Source: Bacteroidales bacterium
Lineage (GTDB): Bacteria; Bacteroidota; Bacteroidia; Bacteroidales; UBA932
DNA length: 64,000 nucleotides
Direction: 5' to 3'
NCBI GenBank assembly: GCA_015060335.1
Contig: SUYR01000015.1
Coordinates: 1-64,000, forward strand
The position numbers and the translations under genes were made by a program. This document shows, in pieces, positions 50,120 through 58,676 of the stretch. Within the stretch, counting starts at the first letter, position 1; the number at the start of each line of letters is the position of its first letter. Under the pieces are notes generated by a model that was given only the letters and a program-made list of their open reading frames with translations, made no database searches and was not told the DNA's origin.

Positions 50120-52118
50120 AATATTTCTTAATCACACCATAGGCATCCTGCACACCCAGCTCTCCTGCACGCGAAAGATCGATACATCCCTTCTCCTTGT
50201 CCTTCAAGTAGATAAGTACAAGCCCTCTGTTAAAATACGCATCGCCCATATACGGATACAGCTCTATGGCTTTGGAATAATTTTCAATAGAATTTACATG
50301 CTCCGAAGAAAGACAGTAAAGATTTCCGAGGTTGAAATAAACATATGGCAGATCAGGAACAATCTTCATTGCCTCCTTCATATCGGCGACAGCATCTGAA
50401 TAGTCGTATCTTCTTACAACCTGATCCTTTACTCTCGCCCTGGTGTTGCCTGAATCATCCATCGAAAGCACCTGCACATTACTTTCAATCGAAGAAATGA
50501 ATTCAATCATTTCAGCCCTGAGAGCACCTCTGTTTATATGATAGAAACATCTGTACAGGCCCTCGATACCAGACTCCTTATCCCGATAATCGATGGATTG
50601 AGTATAATAGTTCAGCGCAGAGTTGTAATGCTTACCGGCGTATTCATACAAGGCCCTCAGGAAATATTCCTCCGCATCCGGCGAGGTTGTTTTCCATGCA
50701 GCCTGTTCTGCTTCAGACAGTGCCGCATCAGCAAGGGAAACATTCTCGTTAGAAACATCTACACCGACAGGAAGAGATTTCTTGAAACGGACAATGAGAG
50801 GATTCTCATATCCCTGGCTCAAAGCATACATGGTATCGTCCTTCTTGCCTGTAAGGACGAACCTGTACATCGGACGAAGCTTTATGTCTATATCACGGTG
50901 CTGTAAGAGCTCGTCATTGAAGTCCTTTTTGGCAAACTCGGCATCCAATGCAAGTAAAGAGCTGTATTTCTGAGTAGTATCAGCGAAGGAAGTCTTTCCG
51001 GAAGCGCTCTTTTCGCGATATTCCCGTACTTTCTTCTGAGCTGTATCGTAGTCTTTCTTAGAAGCCTTGGCATTACCCAGAAGCTGATGCACATATGAAC
51101 GATTCATATATGCCTTTGCAAAGTCCGGATATAGTTCGATAGCCCTGTCATAGTCATCAAGAGCATCTTCATACATTCCCAGTTCAATAAGGACTGACGC
51201 CCTGTTGAAATGAGCCAGCACATTGTCCGGGTTGATGTCAAGGACCCTGTCCATATCACTCAAAGCATCCTCATAGGCACCCAGATTGGCACTGATCAGT
51301 CCCCTGTTGTAAAGGGTAAGGGCATTGCCCGGCTCATCCTTGAGCACCCTGTTCAGATCACTCATTGCAGCCTTGTAATTCTGCTGCTCATAATACATCA
51401 GAGCTCTGTTGAAATAAGCGAAAGTATTGGTTGTATCCAGTTCTATCGCAGTATTCATATCGGATATAGCCTGTTCATATTTGCGCTGACCCGCATAGAG
51501 GCGGCCTCTTCTGACATAACCCTCCGGATCGAAACGGTCAAGTCTGATCGCCTTGTTGTAGTCGTTCATCGCCTTCAGGGTATCTCCGAGAAAAAGCCAT
51601 GAAGCTCCTCTGTTCAGATATGCAGACGGATCCTTAGGTTCCTTTCTGATGTAGAAGTCAAAGTCAGAAACAGCCTTGTCGAACTGCTGGGAAAGGAAAT
51701 ATGTAACTCCGCGGCTGAAGTAGAGTCCGACATTGCCAGGACGCAGTTCCAAGGCCTTCTGGAAATTGAAAAGAGCAGAATCATAATCACCGAAACGGCT
51801 GTCTGTAATACCCTTGTAATGATAGCCCGATGTAAATACGGGATTTATCCTTACAGAACGGTCGAAATCGCGTTTAGCTCCCCTGAGGTCACCAAGATTG
51901 TATTTTGCGATTCCTCTGAAGAAATAATTCCAGTAATCCGCCGTATCCAGCTGTGCAAGAACATTGAAATTCTCGATAGCCTGAGCATATTTGCCGTCTG
52001 CCAACGCTCTTCGTCCACGCATGAAGAACGCGTCCTTGTCATACTGGGCACGAATATCGTGTACACCTGCGATGACAAGCAAGAACGTAAATACAAAATA
52101 TTTGACAAGTCTGCTCAT
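50103..52118 (-). CDS. exported TPR-repeat protein
   Basis: The protein has 671 residues from ATG 52118, with a signal peptide (about 1-24, ending DIRAQ). At least nine tandem TPR units cover about 28-350, with recognisable pairs such as YFRGIAKYNLGDLRGAKRDF, NRGASWLFLGDTLKAMNDYN and FNRALMYYEQQNYKAAMSDL. A linker follows (about 360-480), then three more TPRs to the end (YEYAGKHYNSALNYYTQSID, YFNLGNLYCLSSEHVNSIEN). TPR arrays bind proteins, so this is a periplasmic scaffold with unknown partners. The -7 box at 52177-52184 (minus strand) rules out the longer frame from 52229. Confidence 0.85.
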   Translation of the reverse strand: MSRLVKYFVFTFLLVIAGVHDIRAQYDKDAFFMRGRRALADGKYAQAIENFNVLAQLDTADYWNYFFRGIAKYNLGDLRGAKRDFDRSVRINPVFTSGYHYKGITDSRFGDYDSALFNFQKALELRPGNVGLYFSRGVTYFLSQQFDKAVSDFDFYIRKEPKDPSAYLNRGASWLFLGDTLKAMNDYNKAIRLDRFDPEGYVRRGRLYAGQRKYEQAISDMNTAIELDTTNTFAYFNRALMYYEQQNYKAAMSDLNRVLKDEPGNALTLYNRGLISANLGAYEDALSDMDRVLDINPDNVLAHFNRASVLIELGMYEDALDDYDRAIELYPDFAKAYMNRSYVHQLLGNAKASKKDYDTAQKKVREYREKSASGKTSFADTTQKYSSLLALDAEFAKKDFNDELLQHRDIDIKLRPMYRFVLTGKKDDTMYALSQGYENPLIVRFKKSLPVGVDVSNENVSLADAALSEAEQAAWKTTSPDAEEYFLRALYEYAGKHYNSALNYYTQSIDYRDKESGIEGLYRCFYHINRGALRAEMIEFISSIESNVQVLSMDDSGNTRARVKDQVVRRYDYSDAVADMKEAMKIVPDLPYVYFNLGNLYCLSSEHVNSIENYSKAIELYPYMGDAYFNRGLVLIYLKDKEKGCIDLSRAGELGVQDAYGVIKKYCEDEK

Positions 52119-52146
52119 AAATTTTCCTAATACGGCTGATTTTTCA

Positions 52147-52184
52147 TATTTTTGCAGCCCGAAAAACACTAACTTACAAAGATA
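52147..52184. promoter_or_regulatory. overlapping divergent -7 boxes for the TPR and M28 genes
   Basis: TATTTTTG (52147-52154) on the plus strand and CAAAGATA (52177-52184, TATCTTTG on the minus strand) face each other in an 83-bp gap. The plus box is followed by CAGCCC, exactly as at the rlmD promoter. Confidence 0.55.
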
Positions 52185-52201
52185 AGAATAAGTGAACAAA
52201 A

Positions 52202-53212
52202 ATGATGAAGAAATCTGCCAAATCTGCAATATTTACTCTTTTTGCCGTAATGCTCTGCATCACGGCAACAGCCCAAGGTGACTGGAAAAGAGAAACAGAA
52301 AAGGCAGTTTCCAGAATCAGTATGGAAAGCCTGTATCGTGATATATCATTTCTGACAGATTCTCTATGCAACGGACGGGCAACAGGCACAAAGGGAGCTG
52401 TCGAAGCTGCCTTCTGGATAAGCAGACAGTTCGAGAACGCCGGACTTCTTCCTGTGACAGAAGGATATGGAAGTCATTTTGTAACCCCGACAGGGACATA
52501 CGGACACAATATCATAGGAATGATGCCAGGTGCTCTGTCGATGCCACGTGAAAGATATATCATTGTAGGAGCTCATTATGACCATCTTGGCGTATTGAAC
52601 GGAAAGATGTTTCCCGGGGCAGATGCCAATGCATCCGGCACAGCGGTGCTGACATCGCTGGCTGAAATGTTCGGGGCCATGAAAGAAATGGGAAAGGTAT
52701 ATGACAGCAATATAATTTTTGTGGCGTTTGATGCAAAAGAAATGGGAATGTCCGGTTCTGCCTCAATGTGGAAGATGATTGACTACAGCATGCTGAAAGA
52801 TCCCATCACCGGAGATGCAATTACGAAAGAAAAGATCACAGCAATGGTCAATATAGACCAGATTGGAAGCTCTCTTTCACCTGTGCACAGCAGCCGTCCT
52901 GACTATCTTCTCATGCTCGGCAACAACTCTCTGCCGAAGGATAAAAGATTGAATCTTGAAGCATGCAATATGTATCATGGCATCAATATGGACCTGTGCT
53001 TCAGCTACTATGGCAGCAAGACATTTACAGACGTATTCTACAGACTGTCCGATCAGAAAGTTTTTGTGGAAAACAATATTCCTGCTGTATTCTTCACATC
53101 AGGAATCACCATGAAGACCAACAAGACGACAGACGATGCCCAAAGTCTTGACTATGAAATCATCAGAAGACGCACAGTACTTATATACCATTGGTTAGAG
53201 ACTCTGCTCTAA
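52202..53212 (+). CDS. M28-family peptidase homologue with degenerate active site
   Basis: The 336-residue protein has a signal peptide (about 1-23). The fold markers of M28 are present: VGAHYDHLG keeps the His ligand and the second-shell Asp, and VNIDQIGS keeps the later Asp ligand. Three expected active-site positions are changed. The motif usually read GADDNASG is GADANASG, so the bridging Asp is Ala. The catalytic Glu of the usual GEExG is Lys (DAKEMG). The last His ligand, normally in a YHxPTD-type context, is Asn (TNKTTDD). Numbered on Aeromonas aminopeptidase these are D117, E151 and H256. It is probably not a working dinuclear-zinc aminopeptidase. Start could be 52205. Confidence 0.8.
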   Translation: MMKKSAKSAIFTLFAVMLCITATAQGDWKRETEKAVSRISMESLYRDISFLTDSLCNGRATGTKGAVEAAFWISRQFENAGLLPVTEGYGSHFVTPTGTYGHNIIGMMPGALSMPRERYIIVGAHYDHLGVLNGKMFPGADANASGTAVLTSLAEMFGAMKEMGKVYDSNIIFVAFDAKEMGMSGSASMWKMIDYSMLKDPITGDAITKEKITAMVNIDQIGSSLSPVHSSRPDYLLMLGNNSLPKDKRLNLEACNMYHGINMDLCFSYYGSKTFTDVFYRLSDQKVFVENNIPAVFFTSGITMKTNKTTDDAQSLDYEIIRRRTVLIYHWLETLL

Positions 53213-54348
53213 CGGTCCTTATACATAAGGTCATAGTATTTTTCATACTCTCCTGATGTCACATTATCCATCCATTCCTGATTATCCAGATACCATTTCA
53301 CAGTCTTTTCGATACCCTCTTCGAACTGCAGGGACGGCTCCCATCCGAGTTCTTTCTGAAGTTTGGACGAATCAATCGCATATCTGGCATCGTGTCCGGG
53401 GCGGTCTGTGACATAAGTTATCAATCCCAGACTGTGACCCTCTGGATTTCCTAGAAGCCTGTCAACCGTCCGGATCAGAACCTTTATCAGGTCAATATTC
53501 TTCCATTCGTTGAAACCACCTATATTATAGGTCTCTGCCGGTGTTCCTTTATGGAATATCATATCTATTGCCCGTGCATGATCCTCTACGAACAGCCAGT
53601 CACGCACATTATCTCCCCTTCCATATACAGGTAAGGATTTTCCTTTCCGTATATTATTGATAAACAACGGTATAAGCTTCTCCGGAAACTGATATGGACC
53701 ATAATTATTCGAACAGTTCGTAACAATTACCGGCATGCCGTATGTATCGTGGTATGCTCTTACGAAATGATCCGAACCAGCCTTGCTTGCACTGTACGGG
53801 CTATGGGGATCATACTTTGTCGTTTCCTTAAAGAAATCAACTCCATATGCCAGATGTTCCTCAGATGATGCTACCGTATTAAAAGGTGGAACAACACCTT
53901 CAGGATGAGTCATATCAAGAGTACCATAGACTTCGTCGGTGGAAATATGATAGAACATCTTACCTTCATATCCCTCAGGTCTACACGTCCACACCTGTCT
54001 TGCTGCCTGAAGAAGTGACAGAGTACCCATTACATTTGTTCGGGCAAATGTGAACGGATCACTTATCGAACGGTCCACATGAGACTCAGCGGCCAGATGA
54101 ATTATTCCGTCCACATCATACTCCTTCATCAGAGAGAGCATCATGTCATAATCGCAGATATCAGCCTTGACAAACACATAATTCGGCATATCCTCAATAT
54201 CTGAAAGATTTGCGAGATTACCGGCATAAGTAAGTTTGTCAACATTGATGACCCTGTATTCCGGATACTTGTTGACAAAAAGACGTACAACATGGCTGCC
54301 GATGAATCCAGCACCACCCGTAATCATGATATTCCTTCTGAATCCCAT
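53209..54348 (-). CDS. rfbB: dTDP-glucose 4,6-dehydratase
   Basis: The 379-residue extended SDR enzyme carries out the second step of dTDP-L-rhamnose synthesis. NAD binding is shown by ITGGAGFIGSHVVRLF and the catalytic set by STDEVYG and SPYSASKAGSDHF, the YxxxK motif. NRSYNYGP-like features are seen as NCSNNYGPYQFPEKLIPL. The length is somewhat above the E. coli RfbB 361, with an insert near the catalytic region. It is last in rfbC-A-D-B and its stop overlaps that of the converging M28 gene by 4 bp. Confidence 0.95.
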   Translation of the reverse strand: MGFRRNIMITGGAGFIGSHVVRLFVNKYPEYRVINVDKLTYAGNLANLSDIEDMPNYVFVKADICDYDMMLSLMKEYDVDGIIHLAAESHVDRSISDPFTFARTNVMGTLSLLQAARQVWTCRPEGYEGKMFYHISTDEVYGTLDMTHPEGVVPPFNTVASSEEHLAYGVDFFKETTKYDPHSPYSASKAGSDHFVRAYHDTYGMPVIVTNCSNNYGPYQFPEKLIPLFINNIRKGKSLPVYGRGDNVRDWLFVEDHARAIDMIFHKGTPAETYNIGGFNEWKNIDLIKVLIRTVDRLLGNPEGHSLGLITYVTDRPGHDARYAIDSSKLQKELGWEPSLQFEEGIEKTVKWYLDNQEWMDNVTSGEYEKYYDLMYKDR

Positions 54349-54349
54349 A

Positions 54350-55234
54350 TCATTCTGCTATATTATTCAAACACTTCCTTAAGGAGTCCGTCCATTGCGG
54401 TATTCCGACACCGAATACATACCTGACCTTTGACTTGTCCAGTACAGAAAACAAAGGTCTTCTTGCCGGACTCGGAAACTCTTCTGTACTACATGGAAGA
54501 ATTTCGCATCCGTCATGTCCGGAATACACCGCAATGGTCTTTGCGAACTCATACCATGTACATGCGCCTTCATTGGAATAATGATAGACACCCTCATTCC
54601 CCTCTGCCTTGTCATTTTCAATAATATCAAAGATAAGCGTTGCGAGATCCAAGGCATAGGTCGGCGTACCCGTCTGATCTGCAACTACCTTTATCTGCTG
54701 TTTTTCCGAAGTCAGAGCCAGAATTGTCCTGACAAAATTCTTCCCGAATTCGCTATACAGCCATGATGTGCGGATGATCACATATCTGCAACCAGAGTCC
54801 TTTACGGCAGTTTCTCCATCCGATTTCGTCTGTCCGTAAACACTTTCCGGACATACCGGATCATCTTCTCGATATGGCCTGTCTGAGCGTCCGTCAAAGA
54901 CATAATCTGTGGAAATATGTATCAGGAGTCCTTCGACAAGCTTGGCTGCAGATGCAAGAATACCGGGAACATCTGCATTAAGAATTCTGCACCTTTCCTT
55001 GTCGAACTCAGCTTTGTTGACATCCGTATATGCAGCACAGTTCACAATCACGTCTATATTGTATTCCCTGACGGCTGCACAGACTGCTGCTTCATCCGTA
55101 ACATCAAGAATCAGCGTATCAAGTCCTGATGCCGGAACGATATCTGCAAAGACATACCTGTTGTCACTCCGTTCGGCAACAATACGCAACTCCCTACCTA
55201 ACTGACCGTTAGCTCCTGTAACAAGAATGTTCAT
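54350..55234 (-). CDS. rfbD: dTDP-4-dehydrorhamnose reductase
   Basis: The 294-residue SDR-type NADPH enzyme forms dTDP-L-rhamnose in the last step. It begins MNILVTGANGQLGRELRIV. NCAAYTDVNKAEFDKERC is the RmlD-typical block, and catalysis uses STDYVFDG and PESVYGQTKSDGE (Tyr, Lys). WLYSEFGKNFVRTIL is also characteristic. It sits 1 bp upstream of rfbB and 11 bp after rfbA, so co-expression is almost certain. Confidence 0.95.
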   Translation of the reverse strand: MNILVTGANGQLGRELRIVAERSDNRYVFADIVPASGLDTLILDVTDEAAVCAAVREYNIDVIVNCAAYTDVNKAEFDKERCRILNADVPGILASAAKLVEGLLIHISTDYVFDGRSDRPYREDDPVCPESVYGQTKSDGETAVKDSGCRYVIIRTSWLYSEFGKNFVRTILALTSEKQQIKVVADQTGTPTYALDLATLIFDIIENDKAEGNEGVYHYSNEGACTWYEFAKTIAVYSGHDGCEILPCSTEEFPSPARRPLFSVLDKSKVRYVFGVGIPQWTDSLRKCLNNIAE

Positions 55235-55245
55235 ATAGCCGGTTC

Positions 55246-56127
55246 CTATATCTTTTCTTCAGAAAGACGTTGAAGATACTGTCCGTACTGATTCTTCAGC
55301 ATAGGCTGAGCAAGTTCCCTGACTTTCTCAGCACTGATCCATCCGTGTCTGAAAGCGATTTCCTCAAGACAGGCAATCTTGAGTCCCTGACGTTTCTCGA
55401 TTACTTCTATGAATGTAGATGCCTCTGACAAGGAATCGTGAGTGCCGGTATCAAGCCAGGCAAATCCTCTCTCCAGTGCCTTTACTTTCAGTTCTCCGTC
55501 TTCAAGAAATGCCTTGTTGACATCAGTGATTTCAAGTTCTCCCCTGCCGGATGGCTTTATATGTTCTGCAATTTCAACGACTTTGTTAGGATAGAAATAA
55601 AGACCGATGACAGCATAATTTGATTTCGGATGTTTCGGCTTTTCCTCAATCGAAAGGCATCTTCCGTCTGCATCAAACTCTGCCACACCATATCTTTCCG
55701 GATCACTTACCCAATATCCGAATACTGTCGCCAAATTATTCTGTTCAGCATCCTGAACCGCCTGCTTAAGAATATCACCGAAGCCGGTACCATGGAATAT
55801 ATTATCTCCCAGAACAAGACAGGCACAATCGTTTCCGATGAATTCCTTACCTATTATGAATGCCTGAGCCAGTCCGTCCGGAGAAGGCTGCTCTGCATAT
55901 GAAAAATCCACACCGTAATCACTGCCATCTCCAAGGAGCCTTTTGAAACCTGGCAGGTCATCGGGTGTAGATATGATAAGAATATCCCTTATCCCCGCCT
56001 TCATCAACGCAGATATAGGATAATAAATCATCGGCTTGTCATAAATCGGGAGCAGTTGTTTGCTCACCCCTTTTGTTATAGGGTAAAGGCGGGTTCCGGA
56101 TCCGCCAGCCAGGACAATACCTTTCAT
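55246..56127 (-). CDS. rfbA: glucose-1-phosphate thymidylyltransferase
   Basis: The 293-residue nucleotidyltransferase joins dTTP and glucose-1-phosphate, the first rhamnose-pathway step. It starts [20 protein letters not shown], with the G-x-G-x-x-R-Lx-P phosphate-binding loop, and contains [13 protein letters not shown] (metal Asp), [20 protein letters not shown] and [12 protein letters not shown]. The length matches RmlA (about 290). It is second in the rfbC-A-D-B operon. Confidence 0.96.
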   Translation of the reverse strand: MKGIVLAGGSGTRLYPITKGVSKQLLPIYDKPMIYYPISALMKAGIRDILIISTPDDLPGFKRLLGDGSDYGVDFSYAEQPSPDGLAQAFIIGKEFIGNDCACLVLGDNIFHGTGFGDILKQAVQDAEQNNLATVFGYWVSDPERYGVAEFDADGRCLSIEEKPKHPKSNYAVIGLYFYPNKVVEIAEHIKPSGRGELEITDVNKAFLEDGELKVKALERGFAWLDTGTHDSLSEASTFIEVIEKRQGLKIACLEEIAFRHGWISAEKVRELAQPMLKNQYGQYLQRLSEEKI

Positions 56128-56133
56128 ATGAAA

Positions 56134-56703
56134 TCAATATAGATTTTCGTTATAATCAAATAGCCAGCCTGCATCCTTCAGCCTTGGATTCGCCTTATCC
56201 TTTTCTGACAGTATCAGCCTGTCTTGAGGAATCTTCCAATCGATGCCAAGGTCCGGATCATCCCAGGCAATGGCACCCTCACTCTGAGGTGCATAGAAAT
56301 TATCGCATTTATATTGGAATACGACATCATCAGTCAGCACAGCAAAGCCATGAGCAAATCCACGTGGAATGAAACACTGAAGATGATTATCTTCTGACAA
56401 CTCGACGGCAACATATTTACCGAATGTCGGAGAGCCCTTCCTTATATCGACAGCCACATCCAGAACCGCACCTTTCACAACCCTCACCAGCTTGCTCTGG
56501 GCATAAGGAGGTTTCTGGAAATGCAGGCCTCGAAGCACACCATAATGAGAACGGCTCTCATTGTCCTGCACAAACCTTACTTGCCTGACATTACTGTTGA
56601 ATTCCTTCTCAGAATACGATTCAAGAAAATATCCCCTGCTGTCTCCGAACACATCAGGTTCAATTATCACAACACCCTCTATATCTGTCTTTATGACCTT
56701 CAT
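56134..56703 (-). CDS. rfbC: dTDP-4-dehydrorhamnose 3,5-epimerase
   Basis: The 189-residue cupin-fold epimerase has the conserved FGDSRGYFLESYSEKEF, FVQDNESRSHYGVLRGLHFQ (catalytic His in GLHFQ) and FIPRGFAHGFAVLTDD with YKCDNFYAP. It is first of the four-gene operon and lies 6 bp before rfbA. A -7 box (minus-strand TATCTTTG) lies at 56722-56729. Confidence 0.95.
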   Translation of the reverse strand: MKVIKTDIEGVVIIEPDVFGDSRGYFLESYSEKEFNSNVRQVRFVQDNESRSHYGVLRGLHFQKPPYAQSKLVRVVKGAVLDVAVDIRKGSPTFGKYVAVELSEDNHLQCFIPRGFAHGFAVLTDDVVFQYKCDNFYAPQSEGAIAWDDPDLGIDWKIPQDRLILSEKDKANPRLKDAGWLFDYNENLY

Positions 56704-56721
56704 TCATCATTCTATTTCCTA

Positions 56722-56781
56722 CAAAGATATAATTCTTTTTCCAATCTTATCATCCTCTTTGCCCAAAAATGTCTATATTTG
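56722..56781. promoter_or_regulatory. divergent -7 boxes for the rfb operon and the exporter gene
   Basis: CAAAGATA (56722-56729, minus-strand TATCTTTG) and TATATTTG (56774-56781, plus strand). The plus-strand leader is about 40 nt. Confidence 0.55.
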
Positions 56782-56828
56782 TAAGTTGTGTTGAAGGTGC
56801 CAACCCTTCCATATTAAACTAAACTGAC

Positions 56829-58661
56829 ATGAGACAATTCTTTAGGGTTCTTAAACAATATGCGGCTCCGTACCGCAAGTATATGGCCTGGGCCGTTGTA
56901 TTGAATGTTTTTTCAGCAATTTTCAATATATTTTCATTCACGCTGATCATTCCTCTCCTTCAGATCCTGTTCAAGATGGATACGAAGGTTTATGAATTCA
57001 TCCCTTGGGACAGTTCAGAGCCGATCAAGGACATCTTCATGAACAACATGTACTACTACATGACAGAGTGCATCGACAGATTCGGAGGATCCAACACCTT
57101 GATCATCATAGGTCTTTTCATGGCGCTTATGACAGCATTGAAGACCGGTTGCTATTTCGGTTCTTCTGCAGTCATGATTCCATTGAGGACCGGAGTCGTA
57201 AGAGATATCAGGACCCAGGTATATAACAAGCTTATGGGACTTAACATCGGGTATTTCTCGCAGAACAGGAAGGGAGATATAATAGCTCGAATGAGCGGTG
57301 ACGTGAACGAAGTGGAATATTCGATCACCAGTTCGCTGGACATGCTTATCAAGAATCCGATACTGATAACATTCTATTTTGCCACACTCATTGCAACAAG
57401 CTGGCAGCTGACCCTGTTTACGGTAGCAGTTGTGCCTCTGATGGCATGGGGAATGAGCGCTTTGGGAAAGAAGCTCAAGAGACGTTCACTTGAAGCACAG
57501 GTGAAATGGAGCGAGACCATGTCTCAGCTTGACGAGACGCTCGGAGGACTTCGCATCATCAAGGCGTTCATTGCAGAAGACAAGATGAAAGCAAGATTTG
57601 CCAATACGGCGAACGAACACAGAAGAGCAGTCAGCAAAGTTGCTACAAGACAGGCCTCTGCACATCCTGTAAGCGAATTTCTGGGAACATGCATGATTAT
57701 GATAGTACTGTGGTTCGGAGGCACGTTGATTCTCAGCAACTCTTCGCCTATCAACGCACCTGAATTCATATTCTATATGGTCATCCTCTACAGCGTGCTC
57801 GGTCCTCTCAAGGAGTTTTCAAAGGCTGGATACAGCATACCAAGGGGACTTGCCTCAATAGAAAGACTTGAAGCGATAATGTCTGCAGACAATCCTATCA
57901 AGGAGCCTGCTGACCCAGTAAAATTTGAGGGATTCAACGACAGCATCAGCTTCAGAAATGTATGTTTCTCTTACGAAGACAGCAAGCAGGTGCTTACCGA
58001 CATCGACCTTACCATTCCTAAAGGCAAGATGGTCGCACTTGTGGGTCAGTCCGGCTCAGGAAAGTCCACTCTGGTAGATCTGATACCAAGATTCCACGAT
58101 GTAAGCAGCGGAACTATCGAACTTGACGGAAAAAACATAAAGGACTACAGGATCAAGGACCTCAGAAGCATAGTCGGAAACGTGAATCAGGAAGCTATAC
58201 TTTTCAATGACACCATATTCAACAACATTGCATTCGGAGTTGAGGGTGCAACAATGGAAGACGTGGTGGCAGCAGCAAAGATTGCCAATGCACATGACTT
58301 CATCATGGAAAAGGAAGAGGGCTACCAGACCAATATCGGAGACAGAGGTTCAAAGCTTTCGGGCGGTCAGAGACAGCGCATAAGCATTGCCAGAGCCATT
58401 CTGAAGAATCCTCCGATCCTCATTCTCGACGAAGCGACCTCTGCTTTGGATACCGAATCAGAAAAGCTTGTACAGGAAGCACTTGACAGACTTACCGGAT
58501 CAAGAACTACAATTGCCATCGCACACCGTCTTTCAACCATCAAGAATGCAGACATGATATGCGTGATGCATGAAGGACGTATTGTGGAACGAGGAAAACA
58601 TGACGAACTTCTTGCCCTTAACGGTTATTACAAGAAACTCACAGACATGCAGGCTCTATAG
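56829..58661 (+). CDS. MsbA-like ABC exporter (fused membrane and ATPase domains)
   Basis: The 610-residue half-transporter has a six-helix membrane domain (about 15-330), including GDIIARMSGDVNEVEYSITS and coupling-helix stretches. The ATPase domain has Walker A ALVGQSGSGKSTLVDLIP, Q-loop VNQEAILFNDTI, signature SKLSGGQRQRISIARAIL, Walker B PILILDEATSALD and H-loop IAHRLSTI, all intact. Such proteins flip lipid A or other lipid-linked substrates as homodimers. Next to the rhamnose operon and the amidase gene, an envelope role is likely. The substrate is unproven. Confidence 0.88.
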   Translation: MRQFFRVLKQYAAPYRKYMAWAVVLNVFSAIFNIFSFTLIIPLLQILFKMDTKVYEFIPWDSSEPIKDIFMNNMYYYMTECIDRFGGSNTLIIIGLFMALMTALKTGCYFGSSAVMIPLRTGVVRDIRTQVYNKLMGLNIGYFSQNRKGDIIARMSGDVNEVEYSITSSLDMLIKNPILITFYFATLIATSWQLTLFTVAVVPLMAWGMSALGKKLKRRSLEAQVKWSETMSQLDETLGGLRIIKAFIAEDKMKARFANTANEHRRAVSKVATRQASAHPVSEFLGTCMIMIVLWFGGTLILSNSSPINAPEFIFYMVILYSVLGPLKEFSKAGYSIPRGLASIERLEAIMSADNPIKEPADPVKFEGFNDSISFRNVCFSYEDSKQVLTDIDLTIPKGKMVALVGQSGSGKSTLVDLIPRFHDVSSGTIELDGKNIKDYRIKDLRSIVGNVNQEAILFNDTIFNNIAFGVEGATMEDVVAAAKIANAHDFIMEKEEGYQTNIGDRGSKLSGGQRQRISIARAILKNPPILILDEATSALDTESEKLVQEALDRLTGSRTTIAIAHRLSTIKNADMICVMHEGRIVERGKHDELLALNGYYKKLTDMQAL

Positions 58662-58676
58662 TTTAGGAAAGACCGG

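Noticed and set aside
53209..56703. Part of a full O-antigen or capsule cluster
   Set aside because: Only the four rhamnose-precursor genes are present. No glycosyltransferase, flippase or polymerase lies alongside.
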